From assembly GCF_021462285.1 (NCBI RefSeq), contig NZ_CP082787.1:3286001-3350000 (forward strand): DNA of 64,000 bases, in the 5' to 3' direction. The notes under the pieces are model-generated. The model saw only the letters and a program-made list of their open reading frames with translations, ran no database searches and had not been told where the DNA came from. Numbering within the stretch: position 1 is the stretch's first letter; each line of letters opens with the position of its first letter. This DNA comes from Serratia entomophila. Lineage in GTDB: Bacteria; Pseudomonadota; Gammaproteobacteria; Enterobacterales; Enterobacteriaceae. Position numbers and translations under genes: made by a program. Below are positions 1 through 8,204 of the stretch, in pieces.

Positions 1-1221
1 ATGGGGCCATTTTACGCCGACATCGACGGTTATCTGATACCGCACGGGCGGCAAGAGCCTAACTATCCGCTGGACAAGATAGTGAGTCGGTACGAGGAGG
101 CCGTAAAGTCTTATGGTGGCCGCCGGGCGCGCCCATCAGTCTTTCCCGCACAAGTCACTCGGGCAAAACCGGCTATAGGCCCAGATAACCCGGCGCAAGG
201 TGGAAGAGTTTCACAGCAGGTCGTGTCTGGGCCCTTGACCAAAGCGCAACGCTGGCAGGAGCGAAAATACCTCATTGGCCGCGGGCAACGGAGTATCTAC
301 CCGGACGCCCGAATCGCCTCGGAACGCCTGGCGGCAAACAATGTCGCCGTCGAGAAGGCAAAGCTGGCTGAGAATATCTACAAGACTACGAATCCGCTAA
401 AGGATACCCCTGGCGTTCCTGAGGGCTGGAAAGATATCAGTAACGATAATGCTGCCCTGAGTAAAATTGGGCTAAACAGAAATATGCTCTTAGACAGAGA
501 TGAATCACCGGATTTTTTGGCAAGGGTATATCAACCTGATAACAGTATTTTTGGTAAAGAGATGAACCCAACTGTCGTGTTCAGAGGATCAAGAGCGCCA
601 GAATTCCCAGAGGGACTCGGCAGTGCCGCCAAAAAAGCCCTTAAGGGCGATTTATCAGGAATTAAAAATGTGAATGACTGGATAAATAATGGTGCTCAGG
701 GGATGGGGGCGAACTCTGAGTATTATAAAAAGGCCATCAATATTGGCGAAAGCATATCAAAAAACCCCAGCATTGATATTTCTGGTCATTCATTAGGTGG
801 CGGAATGGCCTCCGCCGCATCAATGACCAGTGGAAAACCCGCCTGGACGTTTAATGCAGCCGGACTCAACAGCGGAACAATTAGAAAATACGGGGGTAAG
901 GCTCTTGGTTCAGCCAAGAACATACAGGCCTATCGAGTTGAAGGAGAACTGTTAACCACGTTACAGGAGGTTAATAACGAAAGTGATTATGAGCTTATAA
1001 AAAATGCCCTGCCCGATCCTTTGCAAAAACCCTGGGGCGTAGCATTGCCTTTCACCTTGAAAGAGTGGTCATCACTTGCGGTTCCTGGTGCCGTTGGCAT
1101 ACCGCACACTCTTGCCGGAGGGACAGGAACCTTGCTCGATAAACACGGTATAGACCAGACAATAAAGTTGATTGAAAACCAGAAAGACGATGATATCGCC
1201 ACTATCAGGGGGAGAATATGA
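1..1221 (+). CDS. Lipase-type (GHSLG) toxin, probable T6SS phospholipase effector (5' end may be cut)
   Basis: An alpha/beta-hydrolase of the class 3 lipase type. Residues 261-268 read SGHSLGGG, the nucleophile elbow, with Ser264 as likely catalytic serine; His369 in the C-terminal part is a candidate general base. There is no signal peptide and no membrane segment. The first 130 residues are polar and look like a linker or adaptor region. The frame is open from base 1, so the true start may lie outside the window. The stop codon overlaps the start of the next gene (ATGA at 1218-1221), and that neighbour is an ankyrin lipoprotein. Known family context: Enterobacter cloacae secretes a T6SS phospholipase (Tle) paired with an ankyrin-repeat lipoprotein immunity protein (Tli). 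The pairing here is the main reason for calling it an effector; no T6SS structural gene is visible. Base composition from about 470 onward is clearly AT-richer than the genes further right. Confidence 0.7.
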   Translation: MGPFYADIDGYLIPHGRQEPNYPLDKIVSRYEEAVKSYGGRRARPSVFPAQVTRAKPAIGPDNPAQGGRVSQQVVSGPLTKAQRWQERKYLIGRGQRSIYPDARIASERLAANNVAVEKAKLAENIYKTTNPLKDTPGVPEGWKDISNDNAALSKIGLNRNMLLDRDESPDFLARVYQPDNSIFGKEMNPTVVFRGSRAPEFPEGLGSAAKKALKGDLSGIKNVNDWINNGAQGMGANSEYYKKAINIGESISKNPSIDISGHSLGGGMASAASMTSGKPAWTFNAAGLNSGTIRKYGGKALGSAKNIQAYRVEGELLTTLQEVNNESDYELIKNALPDPLQKPWGVALPFTLKEWSSLAVPGAVGIPHTLAGGTGTLLDKHGIDQTIKLIENQKDDDIATIRGRI

Positions 1222-1991
1222 GCAAATTGATAATGGCAATGGCGTTACTGGTTACTGTTTTCATGATGCAAGGATGCAAAAAAAACATGGAATATGAACC
1301 ACAGGATTTTTTTGAAGGCCGTCAACTGGACATCGCACAGCTGATTTATGATGGCGACGAAGTGAAACTGAAAGAAAAGCTTCCTTCAATAAGTAAGCAA
1401 GAACTGAATCGGCCGGTGAAAGCAGACATGACCCTGCTGTTTTGGTCGGTGCTAAACGCAATCTATGATAAAAACACGCCGGAAAGGCTGAGCATGATAA
1501 CCGACCTGGTTAAAGCGGGCGCAGACCCGTTGCAACCCAGACCGGAGGGCGGGAGCAGCCCGGCGGAATTCGTCATGAAAGCCGACAAGGGGATTTGGAT
1601 CAAGGCCATGCTCGACGGCGGTTTGCCGCCAAACGCAAAAGATAAGGTATTCAATGAACCCATCATATTCGAAGCGTTAGATGCGAAAAATCCTGAAACA
1701 TTAAAGGTGATGCTGGATTATGGTGCGGATATAAACACAAGGGACTCATTGGGAAATACCTTGTTAATAAGCTCTCTGGATTCTCATTCATTTGATCATA
1801 CAATTCTTTTGTTAGAGAGAGGCGCGGATAGTAAAATCAAAGGGAAGTTTGGTTGGACTATGGGCAATCAGCTTCAGCGCTTTATAGATAGAGGTGTAGG
1901 AGATGCCGAGGATAAAGAGAAAATTAACAAGATAAAAGAGTTGCTAATTAAAAATGGTGGAGACTGGCCTCCTCTGCCTGTAGAAAATTGA
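1218..1991 (+). CDS. Ankyrin-repeat lipoprotein, probable immunity protein of the lipase toxin
   Basis: 257 residues. The first 19 form a lipoprotein signal peptide ending in a box MQGC, so Cys20 would be lipidated; Lys21 at +2 does not signal inner-membrane retention, so outer-membrane anchoring facing the periplasm is expected. The mature part carries ankyrin-like repeats, e.g. around residues 75-105 (LVKAGADP), 130-145 (MLDGGLPPN), 160-180 (VMLDYGADIN) and 190-210 (LLLERGAD). The start codon overlaps the lipase stop codon, giving translational coupling. In the Enterobacter Tle/Tli pair the ankyrin lipoprotein neutralises the lipase, and a cytosolic form made from an internal start has also been described; here Met24 (ATG at 1287) would be a possible internal start, but that is inference. 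A near-identical second copy follows. Confidence 0.75.
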   Translation: MSKLIMAMALLVTVFMMQGCKKNMEYEPQDFFEGRQLDIAQLIYDGDEVKLKEKLPSISKQELNRPVKADMTLLFWSVLNAIYDKNTPERLSMITDLVKAGADPLQPRPEGGSSPAEFVMKADKGIWIKAMLDGGLPPNAKDKVFNEPIIFEALDAKNPETLKVMLDYGADINTRDSLGNTLLISSLDSHSFDHTILLLERGADSKIKGKFGWTMGNQLQRFIDRGVGDAEDKEKINKIKELLIKNGGDWPPLPVEN

Positions 1992-2022
1992 CTCTATTCT
2001 ATCGCTACTATCAGGGGAGAGT

Positions 2023-2781
2023 ATGAGCAAGTTGATACTGGCAATGGCGTTACTCTTTACTGTTCTCATGATGCAAGGATGCAAAAAAAACATGGAATAT
2101 GAACCACAGGATTTTTTTGAAGGCCGTCAACTGGAAGTCGCACAGCTGATTTATGATGGCGACGAAGTGAAACTGAAAGAAAAGCTTCCTTCAATAAGTA
2201 AGCAAGAACTGAATCGGCCGGCGAAAGCAGACATGACCCTGCTGTTTTGGTCGGTGCTAAACGCAATCTATGATAAAAACACGCCGGAAAGGCTGAAAAT
2301 AATAACCGACCTGGTAAAAGCGGGCGCAGACCCGTTGCAGCCCTGACCGGAGGGCGGGAGCAGCCCAGCGGAATTCGTCATGAAAGCCGACGAGGGGATT
2401 TGGGCCAAAGCCATGCTCGACGGCGGTTTGCCGCCAAACGCAAAAGATAAGGTATTCAATGAACCCATTGTATTCCAAACAATCAAAGCCAAGAACACTG
2501 AAACGTTAAAGGTGATGCTGGATTACGGCGCAGACATAAATATCAGAGACTCCTTGCAACAGACCTTATTAATGGATGCTTTTTTTAGCTCAGCCTTTGA
2601 GCACATGACCCTACTGCTCAATCGGGGTGCGAATCCTAATCCGGTAAATATAAACAACCTTTCGCTGTTAACAGCAGTGAACCGGCAAATAAAAGACAGC
2701 CAAGATGGCTCAGAATACAATGAACAGTGTAAGAAAATACTAGAGCTAATGCTTTTGAAAGGAGCAAAGGAAACGCAGTAA
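2023..2781 (+). pseudogene. Second ankyrin immunity copy, broken by a nonsense codon
   Basis: A tandem duplicate of the preceding gene, starting with the same lipoprotein signal peptide. The frame runs from ATG 2023 to an in-frame TGA at 2344-2346; the intact copy has AGA (Arg) there, so one A-to-T change explains the stop. Reading resumes in the same frame to 2781. The first ~150 codons are almost identical to copy 1, while the last third (from about 2475) diverges strongly and ends in different ankyrin-like repeats. Bases 2001-2022 before the start still match the last codons of the lipase gene, so the duplicated unit included the end of the toxin. A short lipoprotein of 107 residues could still be made, and an ATG at 2380 could restart translation of the C-terminal half. 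Confidence 0.8.
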
Positions 2782-2837
2782 TTTCATCAACGCAGATCTG
2801 ACAATTGCCGGTTATTTATACTGGGGCTGTCAGATTG

Positions 2838-2951
2838 CATCTGGCTTTCGATAAGCACATGATAGACCACACATTAAAACGGATTGAGGTTCAGAAAACG
2901 GACGTCCTGGATCAACGCAGAAAAGGCCGTGTGATTAAAAATCATCGCTAA
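2838..2951 (+). pseudogene. Orphan C-terminal remnant of a second lipase toxin
   Basis: The frame ending with TAA at 2949-2951 encodes a short stretch (DKHMIDHTLKRIEVQKTD and on) that lines up with the C-terminus of the lipase at the left end (DKHGIDQTIKLIENQKDD). About half of the residues match across roughly 25 positions. There is no start codon or upstream coding sequence for it, so it is a leftover 3' end of a former toxin gene. It lies immediately after the broken immunity copy. The order toxin, immunity, broken immunity, toxin tip suggests earlier toxin-immunity modules lost by recombination. Confidence 0.7.
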
Positions 2952-3006
2952 AATTTTTTTCTACCCTAACGCGGAAGTCAGGCTTATTCCATGGTAGGCA
3001 GCAAAA

Positions 3007-3041
3007 ATTTGGGCATCACAACATTCATGTGATGCCCAAAT
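3007..3041. terminator. Perfect 13-bp hairpin closing the toxin island
   Basis: Arms at 3007-3019 and 3029-3041 are perfectly complementary (ATTTGGGCATCAC and its reverse complement) with a 9-base loop. There is an A-run on the left side, but no clean T-tract on the right. It sits between the toxin remnant (+) and the 3' end of the DUF1330 gene (-), so it may terminate one or both; it could also be a recombination or protein-binding site. Confidence 0.5.
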
Positions 3042-3127
3042 GAATATTGTATTTAGCACTAAAGTCAGATATCAGAGGCCTCAGCGCCGAGAGAGTGTCC
3101 GCTTTTTATCAAGCATTGCGCCGAAAA

Positions 3128-3418
3128 TTAAGCGCCTCCTTCAACCAGTACAAAAGTTCCGCTCGCAGCACCTGCACGTATTGCCCTGGCTGCCTGATAT
3201 TCAGGACTCTCATAAAAACGCTTGGCCTCGGCAAAAGAAGCAAACTCAAAAACGACGTGCCGTTCATGAGATTCTCCCTCAAGGTTTTCATATTGCCCAG
3301 ACCAAGCAATAACCTTAGGACTGAACGCCTGCATTGCTTCTCCGGCAGCTTTGGCATATTCGGCGTAGGCAACAGCGTCGGATACTGTGACATGCGCGAT
3401 TAAATAACCTTTATTCAT
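3128..3418 (-). CDS. DUF1330 family protein
   Basis: 96 residues with the layout of the small alpha/beta (dimeric ferredoxin-like) DUF1330 family: an N-terminal GYLIAHVTV strand, a YAEYAKAAGEAM helix, then the conserved HVVFEFASFAEAKRFYESPEYQAA region. Family members are small cytosolic proteins of unknown function. The start is preceded by a good AAGGAG, which is read within the 3' end of the upstream remnant ORF; the two overlap by ATGA at 3415-3418. The LysR gene at 3668 diverges from this pair and may regulate it. Confidence 0.85.
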   Translation of the reverse strand: MNKGYLIAHVTVSDAVAYAEYAKAAGEAMQAFSPKVIAWSGQYENLEGESHERHVVFEFASFAEAKRFYESPEYQAARAIRAGAASGTFVLVEGGA

Positions 3419-3549
3419 TTCTTTATCTCCTTTTTAGCCACGAGCGTGGCGCTGGCACCTTCAGCCACAGCGGCCGCCATCCGTTCTGCATGCCCATAGC
3501 CAGAGTGAGAGACGACTGCAGATTTAATCATTGAAAGGGTTTGAGTCAT
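3415..3549 (-). pseudogene. N-terminal remnant of a WrbA-like flavodoxin (NAD(P)H:quinone oxidoreductase)
   Basis: About 44 codons. The sequence SAVVSHSGYGHAERMAAAVA is the FMN phosphate-binding beginning of WrbA/flavodoxin-like quinone reductases, which normally have about 190-200 residues. After EGASA the similarity stops and the frame ends at once in the DUF1330 ribosome-binding site. So nearly the whole flavin and quinone domain is missing, most simply by a deletion that kept the promoter and start. The start ATG at 3549 is preferred over upstream starts since the family begins here. A fused short peptide is possible but would not bind FMN. Confidence 0.65.
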
Positions 3550-3667
3550 GATAATTGCCTTCATCAAGTGTCTGCGCTGGATAACGCAGTGTGAAGACAG
3601 TCTATTAAGTATTACACTAGGCATAAACAAGCTAAAAATTAACTCACTGTTATCTCAAAGAGGAACA

Positions 3668-4573
3668 ATGAAAAGTCTTGAGGCACTGATTATTTTCGCA
3701 CGCGTGGCAGAAATGAAGAGCTTTACCCAGGCAGCTGAAAGCCTTGGTATTCAGAAAGGACGTGCTTCAACGGTGGTGCGCGAGCTCGAACATGACGTAG
3801 GCGCTACGCTTTTGCATCGCACCACGCGAACTGTGCAGTTGACCGAAGATGGCCGCATTTTTTATTCACGTGCACGAGACCTGCTGGCGGAAGCAGACGA
3901 ACTGCAGTCAATGTTCTCACCTGGCGGGATGTCACTGCGAGGGCGTTTACGCGTTGATATGCCGGCAATTCTGGCACAAAGCGTTGTGATTCCCGCGCTA
4001 CCCCAACTCCTGGATGCTCACCCGGAATTCGAACTTGAGCTTTCAAGTACCGACCGCCGTGTCGATCTGGTTCTGGAAGGATTTGATTGCGTAATTCGTC
4101 TGGGCCCCATCGTTGATGAGACCCTGATTGCCCGGCCGCTAGGACAATTACGGATGATCAATGCGGCGAGTCCAGGCTATCTGAAACGCTTCGGTGTGCC
4201 GCAGACGATTGATGATCTTCTTAACCAAGGGCACAGAATGGTGCATTACACGCGGAATTTTGGCGCGAAACCTGACGGATGGGAATATCCGTCAGGTGAT
4301 GGCTACAATACGCTGATGTTACCCGGCACGATGACGGTCAACAGCGTACCGGCCTACCACGAAGCAGGACTGGCGGGTTTAGGTTTAATTCAGGGAGGTT
4401 ATTCAGCACTCGTCCCCCATATCAAACGTGGCGCATTGGTTGAAATCCTTCCCGATCTGCGGCCCAAGCCGCTGAATGCATCTTTCGTCGTCGCGCACCG
4501 GCGCAATCTGTCGCAACGAGTGAGGGCTTTTATGAATTGGACGGAAGAAGTGTTGAAACCCTATTTTGACTAA
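3668..4573 (+). CDS. LysR-family transcriptional regulator
   Basis: 301 residues. The N-terminal winged helix (residues about 4-62, ...FARVAEMKSFTQAAESLGIQKGRASTVVRELEHDVGATLLHRTTRTVQLTEDG) is typical of LysR proteins, followed by a co-inducer domain from about residue 90. The start ATG 3668 has an AAGAGGA ribosome-binding site; a longer frame upstream lacks one. It diverges from the flavodoxin remnant and DUF1330, with about 118 bases between them. It resembles the large group of LysR regulators that control adjacent quinone or aldehyde-detoxifying enzymes, so its former target was probably the flavodoxin gene (inference). Confidence 0.85.
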   Translation: MKSLEALIIFARVAEMKSFTQAAESLGIQKGRASTVVRELEHDVGATLLHRTTRTVQLTEDGRIFYSRARDLLAEADELQSMFSPGGMSLRGRLRVDMPAILAQSVVIPALPQLLDAHPEFELELSSTDRRVDLVLEGFDCVIRLGPIVDETLIARPLGQLRMINAASPGYLKRFGVPQTIDDLLNQGHRMVHYTRNFGAKPDGWEYPSGDGYNTLMLPGTMTVNSVPAYHEAGLAGLGLIQGGYSALVPHIKRGALVEILPDLRPKPLNASFVVAHRRNLSQRVRAFMNWTEEVLKPYFD

Positions 4574-4663
4574 TCGCCAAAACCCCCAATCAATCCCTCT
4601 GGCACCGCCCCCGCCCTTTCCCTACAATAAGGGATCTGTTGACGCATACAGCAAGGAAACACG

Positions 4664-5668
4664 GTGTCGAAAGCCAATCCCAATGCCACTATCGTGGACA
4701 TCGCCCGCCGCGCCAGGGTGACCAACATCACCGTTTCCCGCGCCTTCAATAAGCCCGAGTTGGTCAAGCCGGAAACCCGCGAGCGCATTCACGCCATCGC
4801 CAAAGAGCTGAACTACGTGCCCAACGCCTTCGCGCAGGGGTTGAAGAGCAGCAGCAGCCAGATTATCGGCATCGTCACCAGCAGCATGTACAACCCGTTT
4901 TATTCCGGCTTGATCAAGACCGTGTCGCGCATCGCGCGCCAGCAGGGCTACCAGATCATGCTGTTCGACACCGACGGCAGCGAAGAGGCGGAAATGCGCG
5001 CCATTCAGGCGCTGTTCGGCTACAAGGCGCGCGGCATTCTGCTGTCTGCGGTGCGCGACGACAAAAACTACCGCCCCGCCTATCTGGAACTGGCCGAGGT
5101 GTACGGCGTTCCATTGATCCTGATCGACCGCGATCTCTACGAGCAGCAGCTGAGCGGCGTGTTCCTCGACAACCGCGAAATCGGCATGCTCGCCGGCCGC
5201 TATCTGGCGGAGCAGCCGGAGAAAAAGCTGCTGATCGTCGGCGGGCCCGCCGATTCGGAGATCACCTTAACGCGCACCGCCGGCATTGTCGCGGCGTTAA
5301 AAGACAGCGGCCGCGAGATCCATATCATCAACGGCGACTACGATTTCACCTCGCAAGAGAGCGAGGTGCGTGCGTATCTGGCTAAGCCGGAAAACCGGCC
5401 GGATTACATCATCGGCCTGAACGGCATCATCACGCTGGGTGCGATCGACATCTGCCATGAGCTGGGCCTTTATCAGCAGGTGAAGTTCTTCTCGATCGAC
5501 GAACCGCCGCGCGCCAGGGCTTACGGCCTGCATATTCCCGGGGTGTATCACAATACGCAGAAGCTGGGGGAGATCGCCGCGGAGCTGTTGTTCAGCGCGA
5601 TCGACAATTCGCGCGGCGAGCTGCCGGTGCGCAGAGAGTTCTTCACCGACTCGCTGTTGTATCGCTAA
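4664..5668 (+). CDS. LacI-family repressor of the adjacent polyol/sugar cluster
   Basis: 334 residues starting with GTG after AAGGA. Residues 9-55 form the LacI helix-turn-helix and hinge (ATIVDIARRARVTNITVSRA ... NAFAQGLKSS). The rest is a periplasmic-binding-protein-like sensor domain (SQIIGIVTSSMYNPFYSGLI, then LLIVGGPADSEITLTRTAGI). It is convergent with the ABC transporter on the minus strand (9 bases between stops). Such local LacI proteins usually bind the sugar brought in by the neighbouring transporter. Candidate operators are the inverted 19-bp sites at 10366-10477. Confidence 0.85.
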   Translation: MSKANPNATIVDIARRARVTNITVSRAFNKPELVKPETRERIHAIAKELNYVPNAFAQGLKSSSSQIIGIVTSSMYNPFYSGLIKTVSRIARQQGYQIMLFDTDGSEEAEMRAIQALFGYKARGILLSAVRDDKNYRPAYLELAEVYGVPLILIDRDLYEQQLSGVFLDNREIGMLAGRYLAEQPEKKLLIVGGPADSEITLTRTAGIVAALKDSGREIHIINGDYDFTSQESEVRAYLAKPENRPDYIIGLNGIITLGAIDICHELGLYQQVKFFSIDEPPRARAYGLHIPGVYHNTQKLGEIAAELLFSAIDNSRGELPVRREFFTDSLLYR

Positions 5669-5676
5669 CCCGCGCC

Positions 5677-6660
5677 CTACTTGCGCCGCACGGAACTGAG
5701 ATAAATGGCGGCCAGGATGATGCCGCCCTTCACCACGTTCTGGATATAAGGCGACACGTTCATCAGATTGAGGCCGTTGTTCAGCACCCCGAGCATCATC
5801 GCCCCCACCAGCGTGCCGATAATCGCCCCCCTGCCGCCGGAGATCGCCGCCCCGCCCAACATCACGGCGGCGATGGCGTCCAGCTCGAAGCCCTCGCCGG
5901 CGTTCGGCTGCCCGCTCATCAGGCGCGAGGTCAGCACCAGCCCGGCCAGCGCGGCGGTCAGGCCGCTGATCACGTACACCAGCATCTTGTAGCGCGGCAC
6001 GCGGATGCCGCTCAGGCGCGCCGCCTCCTCATTGCCGCCGATGGCGTAGACGTAGCGGCCGAACGGCAGATGGTTCAGCAACAGCCAGGCCAGCAGGTAC
6101 ACGCCGAGCATGATCAGGATCGGCACCTGAATGCCCAGCACGGTGCCGCGGCCGAAAAACGAGAACATGTCCGGCAGGCCGGATATCGGGTAGCCGCCGG
6201 TGTACAGCAGCGCCAGGCCGCGCGCGATGCCCATCGAAGCCAGGGTGACGATGATTGGCGGCATGCGCAGGTAGGCGATGCAGGCGCCGTTGGCCAGGCC
6301 GAACAGCGCACCGATCGCGATTGCCGCCAGCATCGCCAGCGGAATGGGCACGGCGGCCAGCATCAGCCCGGCGGCGATCGAGCCCGCCAGCGCCATCACC
6401 GGGCCGACGGAAAGATCGATGCCGCCGGTCAGGATGGCGCAGGTCATGCCGACGGCGATGATGGCGTTGATAGACACCTGCCGCGCCACGTTGGTCAGGT
6501 TATTGACCGTCAGGAAGCTGTCGTTCAACCCGCTCATCAGCACAAACAGGATCACGAAGCCGATAAACGGCAGCACCGCCGGGTGGTGCAGCAGCTTTTC
6601 CCAACGTTTGCCGAGGCCGGCGGCGCGGCCGGCAGCGGAAGACTGTTCAATTCCGATCAT
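5677..6660 (-). CDS. Ribose-type sugar/polyol ABC transporter permease
   Basis: 327 residues, RbsC-like (BPD_transp_2 family), with about 8-9 hydrophobic segments. Family hallmarks are the [17 protein letters not shown] segment near residue 80, the [15 protein letters not shown] cytoplasmic loop and the [13 protein letters not shown] segment. The start ATG overlaps the ATPase stop codon (ATGA, 6657-6660), so the two are translationally coupled. It is the last gene of the run dehydrogenase, binding protein, ATPase, permease, all on the minus strand. Confidence 0.9.
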   Translation of the reverse strand: MIGIEQSSAAGRAAGLGKRWEKLLHHPAVLPFIGFVILFVLMSGLNDSFLTVNNLTNVARQVSINAIIAVGMTCAILTGGIDLSVGPVMALAGSIAAGLMLAAVPIPLAMLAAIAIGALFGLANGACIAYLRMPPIIVTLASMGIARGLALLYTGGYPISGLPDMFSFFGRGTVLGIQVPILIMLGVYLLAWLLLNHLPFGRYVYAIGGNEEAARLSGIRVPRYKMLVYVISGLTAALAGLVLTSRLMSGQPNAGEGFELDAIAAVMLGGAAISGGRGAIIGTLVGAMMLGVLNNGLNLMNVSPYIQNVVKGGIILAAIYLSSVRRK

Positions 6661-8156
6661 AATGCACTCCCGGTCGCATGAAGCATGATGTGGTTGGATT
6701 CGATTTCATCGCCGGCCAGTTCGGCGACGATGTGCCCGCCGCGGAACACCAGCACGCGATCGCATACGCCGATAATTTCCGGTAATTCGGATGAAATCAT
6801 GATGATAGAGATGCCTTTTTGCGTCAGCTGCTGCATCAGCTGGTAGATTTCCGCCTTGGCGCCCACGTCGATGCCGCGCGTCGGCTCGTCGAAGATAAGA
6901 ATGTTGCAGTCGTTATTGAGCCAGCGGGCGATCACCACCTTCTGCTGGTTGCCGCCGCTCAGGGTGCCGACGGCGGTGTCCGCATCCGGCGTTTTCACCC
7001 CCACCGCACGGATCAGCCGCTGCACGATGTCCTGCTCCTTGCGGGCGTTGACGAAAATCTTGCCGCGCCTGTGGTGGCGGTTAAGCGTGATGTTCTGCGC
7101 CACGGAAAACGGCAGCACCAGCCCTTCGGTCTTGCGGCTTTCCGGCAGCAGGCCGATGCCTTTTTGCAGCGCCTGCGCCGGGCTGCGCAGCGCGGCGGGC
7201 TGCCCGCTCAGGATAATGCTTTTGCGGTAGCAGCGGCTGGCGCCGATCATCGCGGAAACGGTCTCGGTGCGCCCCGAGCCCACCAGCCCGGCGAAGCCGA
7301 GGATTTCGCCCTGGAACAGCTGGAAACGGTCTTCCGCGCCCTGTTTCTCGCGCTGAATGCTCGCTTCCAGCAGCACCGTCGAGGTGTCGACCGGGTGCTG
7401 CTTCGGCGGGAAAGCGTTCTCGATTTTTCGCCCGACCATCAGCCTGACCAGCTCTTCCACATTGGTGTCGCCGGTCGCCAGCGTCTGGATGTAAGTGCCG
7501 TCGCGCAATACGGTGATGCGATCGCAAATGGTGAAAATCTCGTCCAGGTGGTGCGAGATAAACACCATACCCACGCCGAGCAGCCGCAAATCGTTCATCA
7601 CGCTAAACAAATGCTCGGCCTCGCCCGGCGTCAGCGTGGCGGTGGGTTCGTCCAGCACCAGAATGCGCGCGTCCAGCGACAGCGCCTTGGCGATCTCGAC
7701 AAACTGCTGCTGCGCCACGCTCAGCTGTTCAACCGGGCAATCAAGATCGATGGCCACCGTCAGCCGTTTGAAAATGGCTTCGGCCTTGCGCCGCATGGCC
7801 TTGCGGTCCAATAATCCCCAGCGATTTTTTATTTCCCGGTTCAGGAAAATATTGTCGATGGCGTTCATATAAGGAATTAACGAGAACTCCTGAAATATAA
7901 TTCCCACCCCGGCATTGATCGCCTGACGATAATTATTGAAGTGGCGCTGCTCGCCCTCAATAAAAATATCGCCGGCGTCCGGTTGGTAAATGCCGCACAT
8001 GATCTTCACCAGCGTGGATTTGCCGGCGCCGTTTTCGCCCAATAAGGCGTGCACCTCTCCACGCCGAATGCTGAGATCGATGCCGTCCAGCGCCTTAACG
8101 CCCGGAAAAGACTTTTTAATCTGTTTTAATTCCAATAAAGGTGTCAGCACTGTCAT
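6657..8156 (-). CDS. Ribose-type sugar/polyol ABC transporter ATPase (two fused nucleotide-binding domains)
   Basis: 499 residues, the RbsA/XylG/MglA architecture. The first domain has Walker [10 protein letters not shown] near residue 40, a degenerate signature LSVAQQQ and Walker [12 protein letters not shown]; the second has LVGSGRTE, signature LSGGNQQK and [12 protein letters not shown]. It energises import of the ligand delivered by the binding protein encoded at 8205-9122, 48 bases upstream. The length matches the family. Confidence 0.93.
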   Translation of the reverse strand: MTVLTPLLELKQIKKSFPGVKALDGIDLSIRRGEVHALLGENGAGKSTLVKIMCGIYQPDAGDIFIEGEQRHFNNYRQAINAGVGIIFQEFSLIPYMNAIDNIFLNREIKNRWGLLDRKAMRRKAEAIFKRLTVAIDLDCPVEQLSVAQQQFVEIAKALSLDARILVLDEPTATLTPGEAEHLFSVMNDLRLLGVGMVFISHHLDEIFTICDRITVLRDGTYIQTLATGDTNVEELVRLMVGRKIENAFPPKQHPVDTSTVLLEASIQREKQGAEDRFQLFQGEILGFAGLVGSGRTETVSAMIGASRCYRKSIILSGQPAALRSPAQALQKGIGLLPESRKTEGLVLPFSVAQNITLNRHHRRGKIFVNARKEQDIVQRLIRAVGVKTPDADTAVGTLSGGNQQKVVIARWLNNDCNILIFDEPTRGIDVGAKAEIYQLMQQLTQKGISIIMISSELPEIIGVCDRVLVFRGGHIVAELAGDEIESNHIMLHATGSAL

Positions 8157-8204
8157 ACCCTCCGCGTTTATCGCTCCGCGCGAACGGAGCGGTAAACGAC
8201 GCCT

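Larger units (their letters stand above)
2782..3127. other. Intergenic stretch of the toxin island
   Basis: About 350 bases without an intact gene. It holds the orphan toxin remnant (2838-2951) and the perfect hairpin (3007-3041). Short frames across 3040-3400 on the plus strand are only the reverse of the DUF1330 gene. Nothing else is recognisable. Confidence 0.6.
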
